DNA of 64,000 nt from Turnera subulata (taxonomy: Eukaryota > Streptophyta > Magnoliopsida > Malpighiales > Passifloraceae), in the NCBI GenBank assembly GCA_028386065.3, contig JAKUCV010001047.1:27027-91026 (forward strand), in the 5' to 3' direction. Each line of letters opens with the position of its first letter. Position 1 is the stretch's first letter. A model generated the notes under the pieces. It saw only the letters and a list, made by a program, of their open reading frames with translations. It ran no database searches and was not told the origin of the DNA. Below, piece after piece: positions 10,044 to 21,631 of this stretch. A program made the position numbers and the translations under genes.

Positions 10044-13000
10044 TCAGAACAGATGTGGATACTGCTCTCTCATATGGGACTCAACCTCCCAAGTAGCTTC
10101 ATTCGGGGATTGACGGCTCCATCTAACCGAAATCATAGGAATGGTATGACTCCTCAACTGCCGCACCTCCTGAGCCAAAATCTCCACCGGCTCCTCAACA
10201 TAGGTCAAATCCCCAGAAACCTCCACCTCTGTCGGGGATACAACATGACTTGGATCAGACCGATAACGCCTCAGCATCGAAACATGGAATACAACATGTA
10301 TGCGCGACTGCTCCTCCGGCAAAGCCAACCTATAGGCCAGCGGACCAATCCACTCCATAATCTCATAAGGACCAATATAACGAGGGCTCAACTTGCCCTT
10401 CCTACCAAACCGGATAACACCTCTCCAGGGAGCAACACGGAGGAAAACTCTATCACCTACACTGTACTCCATCTCCCGACGATGCTTATCAGCAAAACTC
10501 TTTTGCCGGTCCTGAGCAGCTTTCATGCACTGCTTAACCACCTCGATCTGATCAACAGTCTCCTGGACTAGGTCCAGACCAACCACCTGTCTCAAACCTT
10601 CCTCATCCCAACAGATCGGACTACGACACTTTCGCCCATGCAAAGCCTCATAAGGCGCCATACCGATACTGGAGTGATACCCGTTGTTATTGGAAAACTC
10701 AACTAATGGTAATGGCTCATCCCAAGAACCACTGAAGTTGAGCACACAAGCTCTAAGCATATCCTCCAGTGTCTGTATAGTCCTCTCTGACTGCCCATCG
10801 GTCTGCGGATGGAATGCAGTACTGAAATTCAGCTTAGTACCTAAAGCTGACTATAAGCTCTTCCATAAGTGGGAAGTAAACCTCGGATCCCTGTTCGACA
10901 CAATGGATAGTGGAACTCCATGTAAACGGACAGTGCCCGAAACATACAACCTCGCCATCTTATCCATTGTATCCGTCTGCTGAATCGGTAGGAAATGAGC
11001 TGACTTGGTCAACCTATCAACAATGACCTAGAAGGCATCATGTCGACCCCGTGTCCTCGGTAACCCGATCACGAAGTCCATAGTGATATGCTCCCACTTC
11101 CACTGCGAAATAGTCAAAGATCTCAACTTGCCGGTAGGAGCCTGATGCTCGGCTTTCACCTGCTGACAAGTCATACAACGAGCCACAAATTCCACCTCGT
11201 CTTTCTTCATCCCGGGCCACCAATAATGACTCTTCAAGATTTGGTACATTTTGGTGCTACCCGGATGCATAGCATACGGCGCATTATGCGCTTCATCCAT
11301 GATCCATCTCCTCAAATCATCGACATCCGGAACACACAACCGATCACCGGTCATCAAAGCACCATCCTCCCAGACATAGAAACTAGAACTCTCTCCATCG
11401 AGAGCCTTATCCCGCTACTCCGCTAGATGAGGATCACCAAACTGTAACTCCATGATCTTATCCCGCAAGGTCGGCCGGATGCTCAAATTGGCAAGCAACG
11501 CCCTAGTAACATCCACCTCGAACTGTGCATCCAACGACCTCAGCTCCACCAAGGAAGGAAAAGCATAAGAAACTGAGTCCTCGTCTGCAAGAGCCACTCT
11601 CTTCCGGCACAATGCATCTGCAACAACATTGGCCTTGCCTGGATGGTACTCGATAGTACAATCATAATCCTTTAGAAGCTCAATCCAGCGTCTCTACCTC
11701 ATATTAAGCTCCATTCGGGTCATGATGTACTTCAAACTCTTGTGATCCGTGAAAATCCGACACTTCTCACCGTACAGATGGTGTCTCCAGATCTTCAGAG
11801 CAAAGACCACAGCAGCTAACTCAAGATCATGGGTTGGACAGTTCCTCTCGTGAGTTCTTAACTCCCTGGAGGCATAAGCAATCACCCGACCCTCCTGCAT
11901 CAAAACACATCCCAAGCCCAAACCAGAAGCATCACTAAACACCGTGTACTCTACTCCGGGTCTCGGAACAGTCAAAACCGGTACTGAAGTCAACCGACTC
12001 TTCAACTCCTCAAAACTCTTCTGGCAACGGTCATCCCAAACAAAGGTACAGTCTTTCCTCAACAGCTTAGTCATGGGACCCGCTATTAAGGAAAAACCCT
12101 CAATAAACCTCCGGTAGTAACCAGCAAGTCCAAGCAAACTCCGTATCTCCGGTACATTCTTCGGTGGCTCCCAATCCATGACTGCCTTAATCTTGGCCGG
12201 GTCCACCTTAATGCCCTCACCGGACACAATATGCCCAGGGAACGCGACCTCATCTAACCAAAACTCACACTTACTAAGCTTGGCATAGAGCTGTTCTTCT
12301 CTCAACCTCTGCAAAACCTGTCTCAAGTGGTCCTCATGTTCGGCCTTACTACTCGAGTAGACCAGAATATCATCGATGAACACTACCACAAACTGGTCCA
12401 GAAATTCATGGAAGACCTACTGCATCATACACATAAACACTGCCGGTGCATTCGTCAGACCAAAAGGAACAACCACAAACTCATAATGACCATATCGAGT
12501 GCGGAATGCAGTCTTCGGTATGTCTTGCTCTGCAATCCGAACCTGATGGTAACCAGATCGCAAGTCAATCTTCGAGAATACAGATGCACCCAACAACTGA
12601 TCGAACAAGTCATCGATCCTAGGTAAATGATACTTGTTCTTTACAGTCACCTTGTTCAACTGTCTATAGTCCACACACATCCGCATACTGCCATCTTTCT
12701 TCTTCACAAACAAGACCGGGGCACCCCATGGTGAGATTCTCGGTCTAATGAAACCCTTATCCAACAACTCCTCCAGTTGTTTCTTCAACTCTTGAAGTTC
12801 TGTCGGAGCCATTCTGTAGGGCGGTAAAGAAATAGGTGCAACTTCCGGTACCAAGTCAACTGTATACTCCACCTCCCGCTCCGGAGGCAACCCAGATAAG
12901 TCATCAGGAAATACATCAGGAAACTCCCGAACAATCGAAATATCCTCCACTCCAGGTACTGGTACCGAAGAATCGACCACATGAGCTAGGAAAGTATCAC

Positions 13001-13415
13001 AACCCTCTCGGATCATCCTGAAAGCTTGGATGGCCGAGATACAACACGCCGATAGGGCTCTTCGTTCTCCAACGAACACCAATCTACGCCCCAACATAGA
13101 AGACAAAGACACTTCCCTGGCCCGGCAATCGACTACTACCTGGTGTCTGGACAACCAATCCATGCCTAAAATAACATCAAACTCTCCCAAGTCCATGACA
13201 GCAAGATCAGAAGGAAAACTCTCCCTATCATACTCTATCGATACATCTCTACAAACTCGATCAACAACTACTATATCACCACTGGGTAAACGGACTCTCA
13301 AGGGTCTACTAAGGTTATCATCTTCTATGTTATGAGTGGTCATGAATGCACGTGATACAAAAGAGTGTGTTGAACCTGGATCAACTAAAGCATGTGCATA
13401 CTGACCAAAAACCAT
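10044..13415 (-). pseudogene. Tekay pol: protease, RT, RNase H, integrase, chromodomain (five TAG stops)
   Basis: The frame is continuous for about 1120 codons apart from TAG codons at 12417, 11694, 11415, 11028 and 10851. Protease: [11 protein letters not shown]. Reverse transcriptase: [24 protein letters not shown] and the active site FIDDILVYS. RNase [11 protein letters not shown] and [10 protein letters not shown]. Integrase: zinc-binding HPGSTKMY...CMTCQ, first Asp in TMDFVIGL, second site reading SNRDPRF where the family has SDRDPRF (catalytic Asp changed to Asn), and Glu in GQSERTIQ. At the C-terminus EEPVEILAQEVRQLR ... SPNEATWEVESHMR is a chromodomain, which targets integration to modified chromatin in chromoviruses. 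Stops and the lost integrase Asp make it dead. Comparison with the usual family residues suggests four of the five stops were CAG and one TGG. Confidence 0.95.
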
Positions 13416-13435
13416 AAATGTACCTGCTATAACCT

Positions 13436-14715
13436 CTGGGCATCAGCAGCCTCCTCCCAGGTGATGGCATAAACCCTAGGAGCTGCAGCACTCTGAGTCG
13501 CACCCCCGCGGTTCGATGCTCCAGAACCCCCACGACTTCGACCCTGTTATCCGCCACCCCTGTTCGGACTAGAAGAAACAACACCACTAGCCACAGAACT
13601 CTGTACTATATACTGGGAACCACTGCCACCACTATCTTTAATCAACTTGTAACAAGATGACTTCTGGTGTCCCGACTAATTGCAGTACCAGCATTTACCA
13701 GAGAATAGTGCCGAGCAACCCCGTCCCTGAGATCCAGACTGATAGGACCGTCCTCCCGAGGATCTGCCTGGTCCACCCTGATAACTCTGCCCTCGGGACT
13801 TCTTCAAACCTCGGTAAGAAGAACCCTGCCCACCAGAATAATCTGCTTCTCCGGCATCAGAATACTGCCTCTTCTGTCCTGAAGTAGAAGACTGCTTCCT
13901 CTGCTCGGCTATCCGAGCCTCCTTCCCGATCAACTAAACTCTCTCAGCATCAAAAGCAGCCTCACAAACTGCCTCCCAAGTCATATGCCCTCCACCAGCC
14001 ACAGCTAACGCCAACTCTGTACGTAAGCCGTTAACAAACAGCCTACACTTAGTCACCTCATCGGGCACAAATCCCTAACATAAGAGAGAAGGATGCTGAA
14101 CCGGATCCTGAATGCTGACACCGACTCCTCTAGTCCCTGCTTCACCTCAAAAAACTGCTTTTTCTGCTCCTCCAGAAAACCAACAGTGAGAAATTCCATG
14201 TAGAATTTCTCCTTGAAATCCTCCCAAGGCATCTCCATCGGCCTCGGTAGGTTGGCCACAAGTTCCTGCCACCATATTAATGCATATCCTGTGAACTTGT
14301 GTACTGCAAATCATGCCCTCTGCTCAGGTGCACAAGTGAACTTCTCAAGGACATTCTCCACCTGGCGGAACCAATCATCAAACTCCTTGGCTTTGCCCTC
14401 CTCACCAGAGAATTCCTTAACTGCTGACTTATCCATGTGCTTATACCCGCTCTCCATACCACCTGCCGCAGCAGGTGCTACCGGTTTGGCACCCTGCTGA
14501 AACTGTTGCCACTGCTAAACGACCTAATACTGCTGGAACACTAGGTCCACAACAGGTGATACGGGTGGCACAACATTCTGTCCTCCTCCACCTGCAGTAT
14601 TATTCCCTACTGCATTATTGTTCCCCTGTCCAACGGGAACATGCATCACTGACACATTGTCGGAGACATGAGTAGCGGCGTCATCCTCAGCATTGTGCTG
14701 ACCCTGGTGATCCAT
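13436..14715 (-). pseudogene. Tekay gag with stops and frameshifts
   Basis: The start ATG at 14715 (MDHQGQHNAEDD) follows the primer site by about 130 bases. The gag core is readable as SGEEGKAKEFDDWFRQVENV, WWQELVANLPRP and WEDFKEKFY. Two TAG/TAA stops lie near 14506-14526. A frame change near 14060 moves the rest (LFVNGLRTELALAV ...) to another frame. A knuckle-like CWYCN-stop-SGHQKSSC at about 13640-13690 has a TAG where Gln is likely. Near 13440 one base appears missing in GATGCCCAGAGG; the frame after it enters protease. The nucleocapsid region is rich in Gly, Ser and Arg, as usual for this family. Confidence 0.88.
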
Positions 14716-14842
14716 ATCAACGCCTATATGAATGCAAATGAGTCAAAACACTTTTAAAGTCATAAATCCAGAAACAGGCTTAAACACAGAAATCATTTGA
14801 AAAAAAGGTTTAAAACACTTTTAAAACCAAGGATCTGAAGCC

Positions 14843-14857
14843 TGCTCCGCTACCAAG
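14843..14857 (-). other. primer-binding site of the Tekay element
   Basis: The minus strand reads TGGTAGCGGAGCAGG three bases after the 5' LTR end. It is close to the initiator-Met tRNA complement TGGTATCAGAGC with two changes. This supports the LTR boundary at 14861. Confidence 0.8.
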
Positions 14858-14860
14858 CCG

Positions 14861-17800
14861 AAACGCCCGTGTCCCAATTTTACAAATAAAATACTTAAAC
14901 AGAAAAATTTACCAAAATGCCCCTGAAACCTGGGACACGAATTCCAATACCAAAATATTATCTGAAAATCTTAATAAAGCGAGATGTCATAATGAACAAG
15001 AGGAAATCGGCTTAACAAGCCATAAGTCAACCCGACATCCAGCCAAAACATCATCAGGTATCAAATCCCGACAACCTGCCGACAAAGTAATCAAAATCAA
15101 TAATGACATCTCAACAAAATCCAATGCAGCGGAAGAAATAATCAAAGTAAAACAAGAGAAGAAAAATGATATGCATGTCGACTTTATGGATCCAACCGGG
15201 AGAAGAAGCACAGCTACCTGCTGGGATATCCACGCCCGTACTTAGGAAAGGAAGAGAGAGACTGCACGCTAACTAAGAGTCTGAAAAACAACGGTGGCGA
15301 TTATGTGAGTCGCCTACTCAGTGAGCAGTATAAATCTAGTTACGTAGGTGTGCAAAGCAAGTTCGAAAGGAAAGTAGAGAAACAAACACAAGTAAGCAAA
15401 CACACAATAACCAGTACCCACATGCCAACCACAAAAAGCAAACAGTTTATATTTTACATCTGTTGTGTGTGTTAAGTTTTCTTATTATACTTATTATTCA
15501 GGGCCCCCTACTGTGTGGGTCGAGCTCGGTCCCGTCTCATGAGACAACTAGGGCGAAAGCCCAATATAACCAGGCATAAAGCCCAAATATCACCATAGAG
15601 AGAGAGAGAGAGACAGAGAGAATGAGAGAGGTAGAAAGGGGGAGGTAGAAGGAGGGAGGTAGAACCGGTCATCACAGACCCATATGCTAAACCGCATATA
15701 CCATGTTATCCCGCATAAAAACCCGAGGGGTATACTTCCCGCTCGAACCAACCGGTCATCAGCACACAGTAGCCTATCTTCTACTGTACATTATTCTTAT
15801 TCATACTAATAAGTTCATGTGTGCCAAGAGTTGTGATTTAACAGGGTTGTGTGAATTATTATCTCAATCAAGCATCCGGGTTTCCAACCCACAGTACATC
15901 ACACAGATCACCCAGAATCACTCCACATGTTATATCCATAACAACTTAAAAGTCATGCTCATTAGGCAACTAGTAACACACAGGCACACAATACAGATCA
16001 TGGCATGTTAGCACACAAGGCATGCAACTCAGACAAACCAATCTATCAAGCACATGCAAAAAAACATAAAAAGACTTATAAAGTCACCTCAACGATGATG
16101 ATTTTGTGGAGCTTTCCCCAAAACAGATCCTCCAGCTCCCAAGGTATTACCCGTGCCTAAATACCGGCACACACAATAATTACAAAAACAATTATAGCAA
16201 ACCGTGCATGCATGATACTTATATGCTCAACTGAGTGAAACCCGACCCAAACTACCCGGTTAAGTAATTTCAGGGTTTAAGCCCAAAAGGGTATATCTCC
16301 TCACTAAAAACTCCAAAAGACAAGGATCTAGGGTTAACCGGGCTTAAGCCCATCTGAATTCAAGATAACCTCTCGAGCCTAAAGCCCATTTCTACAAGTC
16401 TGCAATTATCAAAATTTATGAATTTAGGCTTAGAGCCCATTCCTTAAAGTCCATAACAAGTTCCCGGGCCTAAAGCCCATCTCCTTAAATCCGAGACTAT
16501 GCATTTATGTTATTGGGCCTTGAGCCCATATCCTACAGTCTAGAACAACATACTTGTGCTAAAGTGTTAGGTTGTTAGGCCTTGGCCCGGTTTTCCTACA
16601 TGCCGTTCTAAGGTCATTCCTGAGCCCAAGAGTTAAATGACCTGAGATTCTATATGTGTCGGTAAATTTCCAGCCACACGCTCTCGCACCCCCCGCACAC
16701 GATTTACCACTAATCTCAATTATCATAATAAGTACATTCATCCAATTAATCCCCATGAATTATGTACAAAAGGTAACCCGAGTCCAAAACCGAAAAATAC
16801 CATTTAAAGACGAAGAAGATTCTGTGATACCAAAACTGCGACCCGAGCCTTGCCGAAAAATTCCCGAGGCTCGCCTGAATATTCCCGAGCTTCGCCGGAT
16901 TCCGGTCAACCTCGCCGGAATTCACCCAAACTGCCAGACACAACCCAACAACAACAAACTAACTCCAATTCAACACAACACCCACAGATCCCTAAAACGA
17001 ATTAGAGAGAAAGTTAATGAACGGGTATTCACGCAGTCACTGCTCGAATAAGATCAACACACAACTGCCATCACCGATCCATACAACCCAACATCCATTA
17101 CCAAAAACCAACAACAAAACAAATTGAGGGCGGGGCGGCTGCAGAGGTACTTACCGGGATTTAAACCTTCACTGCCGGCACCGGTCTGGTGCTACACTCG
17201 CAACCTCGCTGCTCGGAGGAATAAACACCATCAACCGCACGAAACAACAAGAAAAGAAAATAGAGAAACCGAGAGAGTTGGAGAAGCTGGCGGCTTACCT
17301 CGTCGGTGATGCAACCGCACGCGAGGGAGAGCCAATCCCCACTCACAAGCCCTCTCGATTCCGTCACTGGCAAAACCAGCCTCGGGTCCCTGCTGCTCGA
17401 CTACGAGGATGGTGGCTCAAAGGCAAAGAGAAGGAAACGGTGGCGGCGACGATGAGTGGTGGAGGAAAAAGAAGAGGCGACGGCGGCGTGGAAGCGACAA
17501 GGATGAGACGAGAAGAATCAGGGCGGCTAGAAGTAAAAGAGAATAGAGAGAAAAGGAGAGGTGGGGAGCGATTGTGGCTGAAGAGAAAAGAATGAAGAAG
17601 GGAGAAAGGGAAAAAGAGAAGGGAGAGGGCTTAGGGTTTTGACCCGCCCGAGTCAAATAGACATCGTTTTGGCTTGGGCGCGGTCAACCCGCCCTTCCCT
17701 GGTCAAATTTTTTTTTTCTCTTTTGCCAAAACGACGTAGTTTTTGATTAAAACTACGTTAACCCCGTTTCACCCCGAAACAAGCTCTCAAACCCGACGAA

Positions 17801-17954
17801 ACTCGAACACCCTATGATACCCATTTAAAATTAACATTTTCAAGGGAAATAATTAATTTCCTCAACCAAAAACCCGGAAATACATCGAGTGTAAAATTGG
17901 AATAAAAATTCTGAAAATTCCATAAATTAATTTATGAAAATCCGGGGCGTTACA
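14861..17954 (-). repeat. 5' LTR of the Tekay element (3094 bp)
   Basis: It is homologous to 6832-9986. Its inner end reads CGAAACG on the plus strand where the other copy has TGAAACG, so the terminal CA is mutated. It contains the same GA-rich tract, palindrome cluster and leader with splice signals. It lacks about 60 bp present in the other LTR near 9000-9060. Confidence 0.93.
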
Positions 17955-17959
17955 TGGAA

Positions 17960-18472
17960 CCACTCCATAGGTTATCTATGTTGGGCGCCTCCTGGTCTTT
18001 GTTTTGAAACTGCAATAGGAATTTTACTTTAGGTCACTCGTGGTGGCTTTGCAATATCACAAATCTTTGAGGTTAAGCTTTGTTATTGGGTGCTTTGTCA
18101 AGAAAAAGGCAACCTTTTGTGCCACTTTGGGATCCTCATGAATGGCTCACAGGCTGTTGAGAACCCTGTTTAGGGATATAATTGATTTGCATATTGAATT
18201 TCTAATTGAGAGAAAGCGTGGCTATTGTCTAAAACCACCAATCCATTTTCCAAGTGGCCCTTTTGTTGTGATTGCATTTGCTTAATGCGATTCGAGTTCT
18301 CTGACACAATTTGGAATCTTTGGGTAGCCTTTCTAACACTGGCCCCCGACACCAATGGTGATGGAATCCCATGCCCCCTGTGGATGGCACTTGTTACTCA
18401 CTCCATTGCATGTTTAATGTGTTTGTTTAGGGACTTTTGTGTATAATTATGTCTTTGAAGGTAAACCTCCCA
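17960..18472 (-). other. internal region of the non-autonomous element
   Basis: Just right of the Tekay insertion the minus strand carries an open stretch of 61 codons (18355-18170, VRKATQRFQIVSENSNRIKQ) with no match I can name. A CCTATTGCAG acceptor-like sequence occurs near 18015 before FQNKDQEAPN. I assign no function. Confidence 0.4.
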
Positions 18473-19375
18473 TTATATCTCGATGGGTGCCTCATGGAAC
18501 GATGAGTATCCCATATTTGTGGATGTTCCTGTGGAAGACAGCATCCGATTATATGTCGAGAGGTACCTCTTTGAAAAATGATGAGGCCTTATTGTGCATG
18601 GATGCTCTATAAAAAGATAACATTCTTTCGAGTGCCTTATGAGACGCTGAGCAACCGTTGGTGTGTATCGATGTGCTTGGGAAATACAATATCGTTTTGG
18701 GTGTCTTGTGAGACGATGAGCGACATAAGTACGAATGGGAGCACCTATGGATGACGACTTCCTTGCTGGGTACCACGTCATATGTTGAGCGACCCTTGTC
18801 CGTATGGGAGCGCCCATGGAAGGCAGCAACCCTGCAGGGTGCCACGTTAGACGTTGAGCGACCCTTTGTGTGTGGGAAAGCCTATAGAAGACAGGTTTCC
18901 TTCTAGGTGCCACGTTATATGTTGAGTGACCCTTGTGTGTATGGGAGCGCCTATGGAAGACAACATCCCAGTTGGCTGCCATGTTAGAGGTTGAGCAACC
19001 CTTGTGCGTTATGGTATTTGAAATTCTCCTATTTGTCTGCAATTGTATGGTTTGGGACTTCTTGAGAAACTCCTCTAGCCCCTTGGCACTAAGGATGAAT
19101 GCATTCTTAGAATCGGGATCCCGCAATGGGGACCTTCCTTATACAGCACTTCGCGTTGTACCCTGAGATACTGACTTCTTTGTAAAGGGTTGCTCCAATG
19201 CATACAAATCTATCTCGATTTTTGGCTCCTCTTCAAGGGGTCTTGAAAAGATTAATCCTTGAACCTTGTAATTTGTATGAGGTATCTCAAATATTTTTTC
19301 AAAAGCATCATTAGTAGTACTACGTAAAAGAGTTCTAGAGTAATCTCTTTCCGTATTGACTATACACATTTGCAA
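18473..19375 (-). pseudogene. unidentified reading frame with a 23-residue tandem repeat
   Basis: On the minus strand one frame runs about 300 codons with a single stop at 19139-19141. The N-terminal 78 residues (ERDYSRTLLRSTTNDAFEKI, then IPHTNYKVQGLIF, EPKIEIDLYALEQPF) look like real protein, with balanced composition and no low complexity. The frame then passes through LRDPDSKNAFILS and into about eight degenerate repeats of 23 residues. Each repeat contains a motif like GAPIRTRVAQHMTWYPA, a direct result of the 69-bp DNA repeat. I do not recognise any domain. It could be a gag-like or accessory protein of the non-autonomous element, or captured host sequence. The first Met is arbitrary, since the frame is open further upstream. 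Confidence 0.5.
18485..19040. repeat. tandem repeat, period about 69 bp, eight degenerate copies
   Basis: Copies of a unit beginning GGGTGCCACGTTAGACGTTG-like occur at 18485, 18561, 18630, 18699, 18768, 18838, 18905 and 18974. The spacings are 76, 69, 69, 69, 70, 67 and 69. Each contains a GAGCGACCCTTGTG-like core and a GGGAGCGCCTATGGAAGAC-like core. The copies at 18768-18974 are most alike. Confidence 0.88.
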
Positions 19376-20706
19376 ATAATCAAGTGGTATAAGGATAATA
19401 ATTATAGTCAGTTATCATGATTTTCATGTGAACTTTATGTTATATGCGCTAATGAAAGATGAGAAGCAACCATTTAAACATCCCATGTGACATTTTTTCT
19501 GGCCAAATTAGCATCATATGAGAAAAAGAAACATTAGCTTGTTGAGCAACATAGTTAACAGATAACATGTTCAATAAGCAATTCCAACTAATCAATGATA
19601 TAGTCGAAAAATGTCACAAAGATATGAATCAAGATACAATTGAACACATTATAATGAATTTCACAAAAATATGTATACTGTACATATTCTGATGGCACGG
19701 TGAACTTTAATTTGGGTTGTTGAAAGTTACTAGGATCAGTCCCATATCCTCACAACTTTGGGGCCAATGAATTGGTTTTGGCCATTGCAAATGGCCTGTG
19801 TTTCATTTCTGCACGTGTCTATCTTGGCATTCTTACCTTTTTTTCTTTCTTTTCCTTCTTACACATTTTTGTTGCACCAAACACGTATCCCATCATTTCA
19901 TCAAACTCGGGCGAGGCGGGCAGCGAGTCATGGGTCCCACAATGGCGGACGAGCCAGCGACGGCTCTTGCATACCGTGGCTGTCACAGTTCCGGGTGCGA
20001 CGGCAAATACAAGGTTCTTTAGTAGCCTTGTCATGCAGGCATACGCTGAAAGTGGGTCGACGGTGACTGTTACTCCAGTCTTCATGCATAGACGACGTCC
20101 TCTCGGTGAAGGCATGCTCGAGAGTTAGTTTTGGAGATTTTGACAGATTCGATCCGTCTCGAATCTAACCATAACCATGCAGGTATGGCTCCTCAGCTCT
20201 AGCAAACAACTCTCCTCATCATGACAACATTCACGGTGGCTGGCAGGGAAAAAGACCCCTCCCTTTGTGCTCTCGACGATGGACCAACGACGCAATTCGC
20301 TCGATAGCTAGAGCCAAGGATGGTTCTCGCTCTCACAGCTTCTTGTTTAGGTGTAGCGCACAGCTGCAGCTGAGCTCGAAAAAATTCGTCTTCAACTTTC
20401 GACGGCAACAGTGAATCGGGTGGGGCTTTTTTTTTCCTCCTCTTCCACGACAGTATGGTGCTCAAGATCCATGGTAATGCTTTTGCTACAAAGTAGGGAT
20501 CCAAATTTTCTTCCTATCTTGTTTGTTTGTTGTTGAAGATGCTGGTTCGAATTGCACAAACTTCATAGGTATAGTTTGTTTGGTTTGTTGATTTGTTGCT
20601 TGATTTTATATTGCTTGACTGTTGAACTCGGTTGAATTGGATTTGCTAACATCACTAAAAGGAATTCTCGTGGGGGACTGACATCTCTCCCACTGTGATC
20701 GGCACC
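19376..20706. other. 5' internal region of the non-autonomous element, no gene recognised
   Basis: This stretch lies between the long frame and the 5' LTR. I see short open stretches on both strands (for example 19758-20128 plus and 20115-19819 minus) with no motif, poor composition and mutual overlap. The part nearest the LTR (20680-20706) is the likely primer-binding region, minus GGTGCCGATCACAGTGGG. Otherwise I see nothing. Confidence 0.4.
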
Positions 20707-21009
20707 TAATGTAACCATGAAAATACCGGTGTGTATTATTTCAGATTATTCTTACAAATGTAGAGGGAGAGGGTCTATATTTATACTCCTAATTTTACTA
20801 TTTTTAAACTTGTTTCCCAAGAACTTTCACTGCTAATACTTGGTCCCCAATTTTCCAGGTTTTTTGGCTGAATTCAAGGGACTTGCCTTCCACAAGAAGC
20901 CTTGGGAGTGTGTTGGAAAGTAGGTGCTTGGCTTTCAAGTTGCTTCGAGTGGGCTCCCCCTTCTTGGGCTTGAGAGTTTGTTGGGTTCACTAATATTCCA
21001 GGTCATTCA
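20707..21009 (-). repeat. 5' LTR of the non-autonomous element
   Basis: It is homologous to 6108-6418, including the ATTTATACTCCTAATTTTAC core and the GGGAGTGTGTTGGAAAGTAG block. It begins TGAATGACC on the minus strand at 21009 and ends TTACATTA at 20707. It is followed to the right by the TSD CCCTC and then hAT2 coding sequence. Confidence 0.78.
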
Positions 21010-21014
21010 CCCTC

Positions 21015-21107
21015 TCCATCTCACTTTCAGCTTCATCTTCTTACATTAGGGAGAAAATAATTTAAAAACATCAAGTTATATCTAGAATCTAAAATAGCTC
21101 CTATCGC
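21015..21107 (-). pseudogene. hAT2 transposase, middle fragment
   Basis: This short piece between two insertions reads AILDSRYNLMFLNYFLPNV on the minus strand. It corresponds to the ATVLDPRYK region of hAT transposases and continues INEVMAIG at 30617-30640. It then hits stops. Its position proves that the hAT1 and the non-autonomous LTR insertions are both inside the same transposase gene. Confidence 0.85.
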
Positions 21108-21377
21108 TAGGGCTGTGCAAAAATTTCGAACTGAGGTACCAACCCGATGTGGAAAGATATGCCCTTAGAGTGTGGTCGGCTCGGCTTGAAACCGCACCAC
21201 AAACATGGCGGTACATGGGGGTGTATGTGTTAGTCGGTATGTCGGTAACCGACCCCGACTGCGGTTGAACCTGTCATATAAATAGTAACTTTTACCAACC
21301 CACACTAAACTAAACAGTCCACAACACAAATTAAAAGAAACCTTAATTCATCTCTCAATACCGTCTGCACCCACATT

Positions 21378-21400
21378 TCTCTCTCTCTCTCTCTCTCTCA
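21378..21400. repeat. CT microsatellite
   Basis: An uninterrupted TC dinucleotide run of about 11 units lies in the pyrimidine-rich 5' leader of hAT1. Confidence 0.9.
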
Positions 21401-21631
21401 CAACTACTCTGAACCCTAATTCCTCTCTCGATACCATCTGCTCTCCTCCCGCCTCTCTCTCTAAATCATCTCCGTCCACCACAATACGCAGCCATCGTCG
21501 CCACTCGCCTCGATCTTCTTCACCCTCATTTGCCAACAACTGTCGCCTTTAATCAACAACAGGTGAGTTTGTTTTTTCTCTTTTCTCCTTCGTCTTCACC
21601 CTCTGTGTTTGCCGATTTCAAACTAAAAATA

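Larger units (their letters stand above)
6832..17954 (-). mobile_element. Ty3/gypsy chromovirus, Tekay/Del type, complete but inactivated
   Basis: The element is bounded by 3.1-kb LTRs that start TGTAACGCCC on the minus strand. It is flanked by the exact TSD TGGAA (6827-6831 and 17955-17959). Order on the minus strand: 5' LTR 17954-14861, primer site 14857-14843, gag, protease, RT, RNase H, integrase, chromodomain, purine tract, 3' LTR 9986-6832. RT-RNase H before integrase defines gypsy. The C-terminal chromodomain and the very long LTRs indicate the Tekay/Del lineage. The pol frame is colinear with no frameshift but has five TAG stops; gag has stops and two frame changes. It inserted into the 3' part of the small non-autonomous element. 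Confidence 0.95.
6108..21009 (-). mobile_element. small non-autonomous LTR element, split by the Tekay element
   Basis: Two direct repeats of about 300 bp (6108-6418 and 20707-21009) bound this insertion. They begin TGA on the minus strand and end ACATCA (left) or ACATTA (right). CCCTC lies on both outer sides (6103-6107 and 21010-21014) as a TSD. The hAT2 coding sequence continues on either side. After removing the 11.1-kb Tekay insertion and its duplicated 5 bases the element is about 3.8 kb. Directly after the right LTR the minus strand reads GGTGCCGATCACAGTGGGAG, a plausible primer-binding region. No protease, reverse transcriptase or integrase is visible, so it is a non-autonomous (LARD/TRIM-like) element. 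It carries one decayed long frame with 69-bp repeats (see 18473-19375). Confidence 0.8.

Noticed and set aside
9966..10571. Open frame of 201 codons on the plus strand
   Set aside because: It lies antisense to the Tekay pol C-terminus, which has clear domains on the minus strand, and it has no motif of its own.
18485..19040. CRISPR-like or satellite array
   Set aside because: Units are contiguous with no spacers and degenerate; it is a local tandem repeat inside an LTR element.
19758..20128. Several overlapping open frames on both strands
   Set aside because: They overlap in three frames, share no motifs and have skewed composition. None is better than chance.
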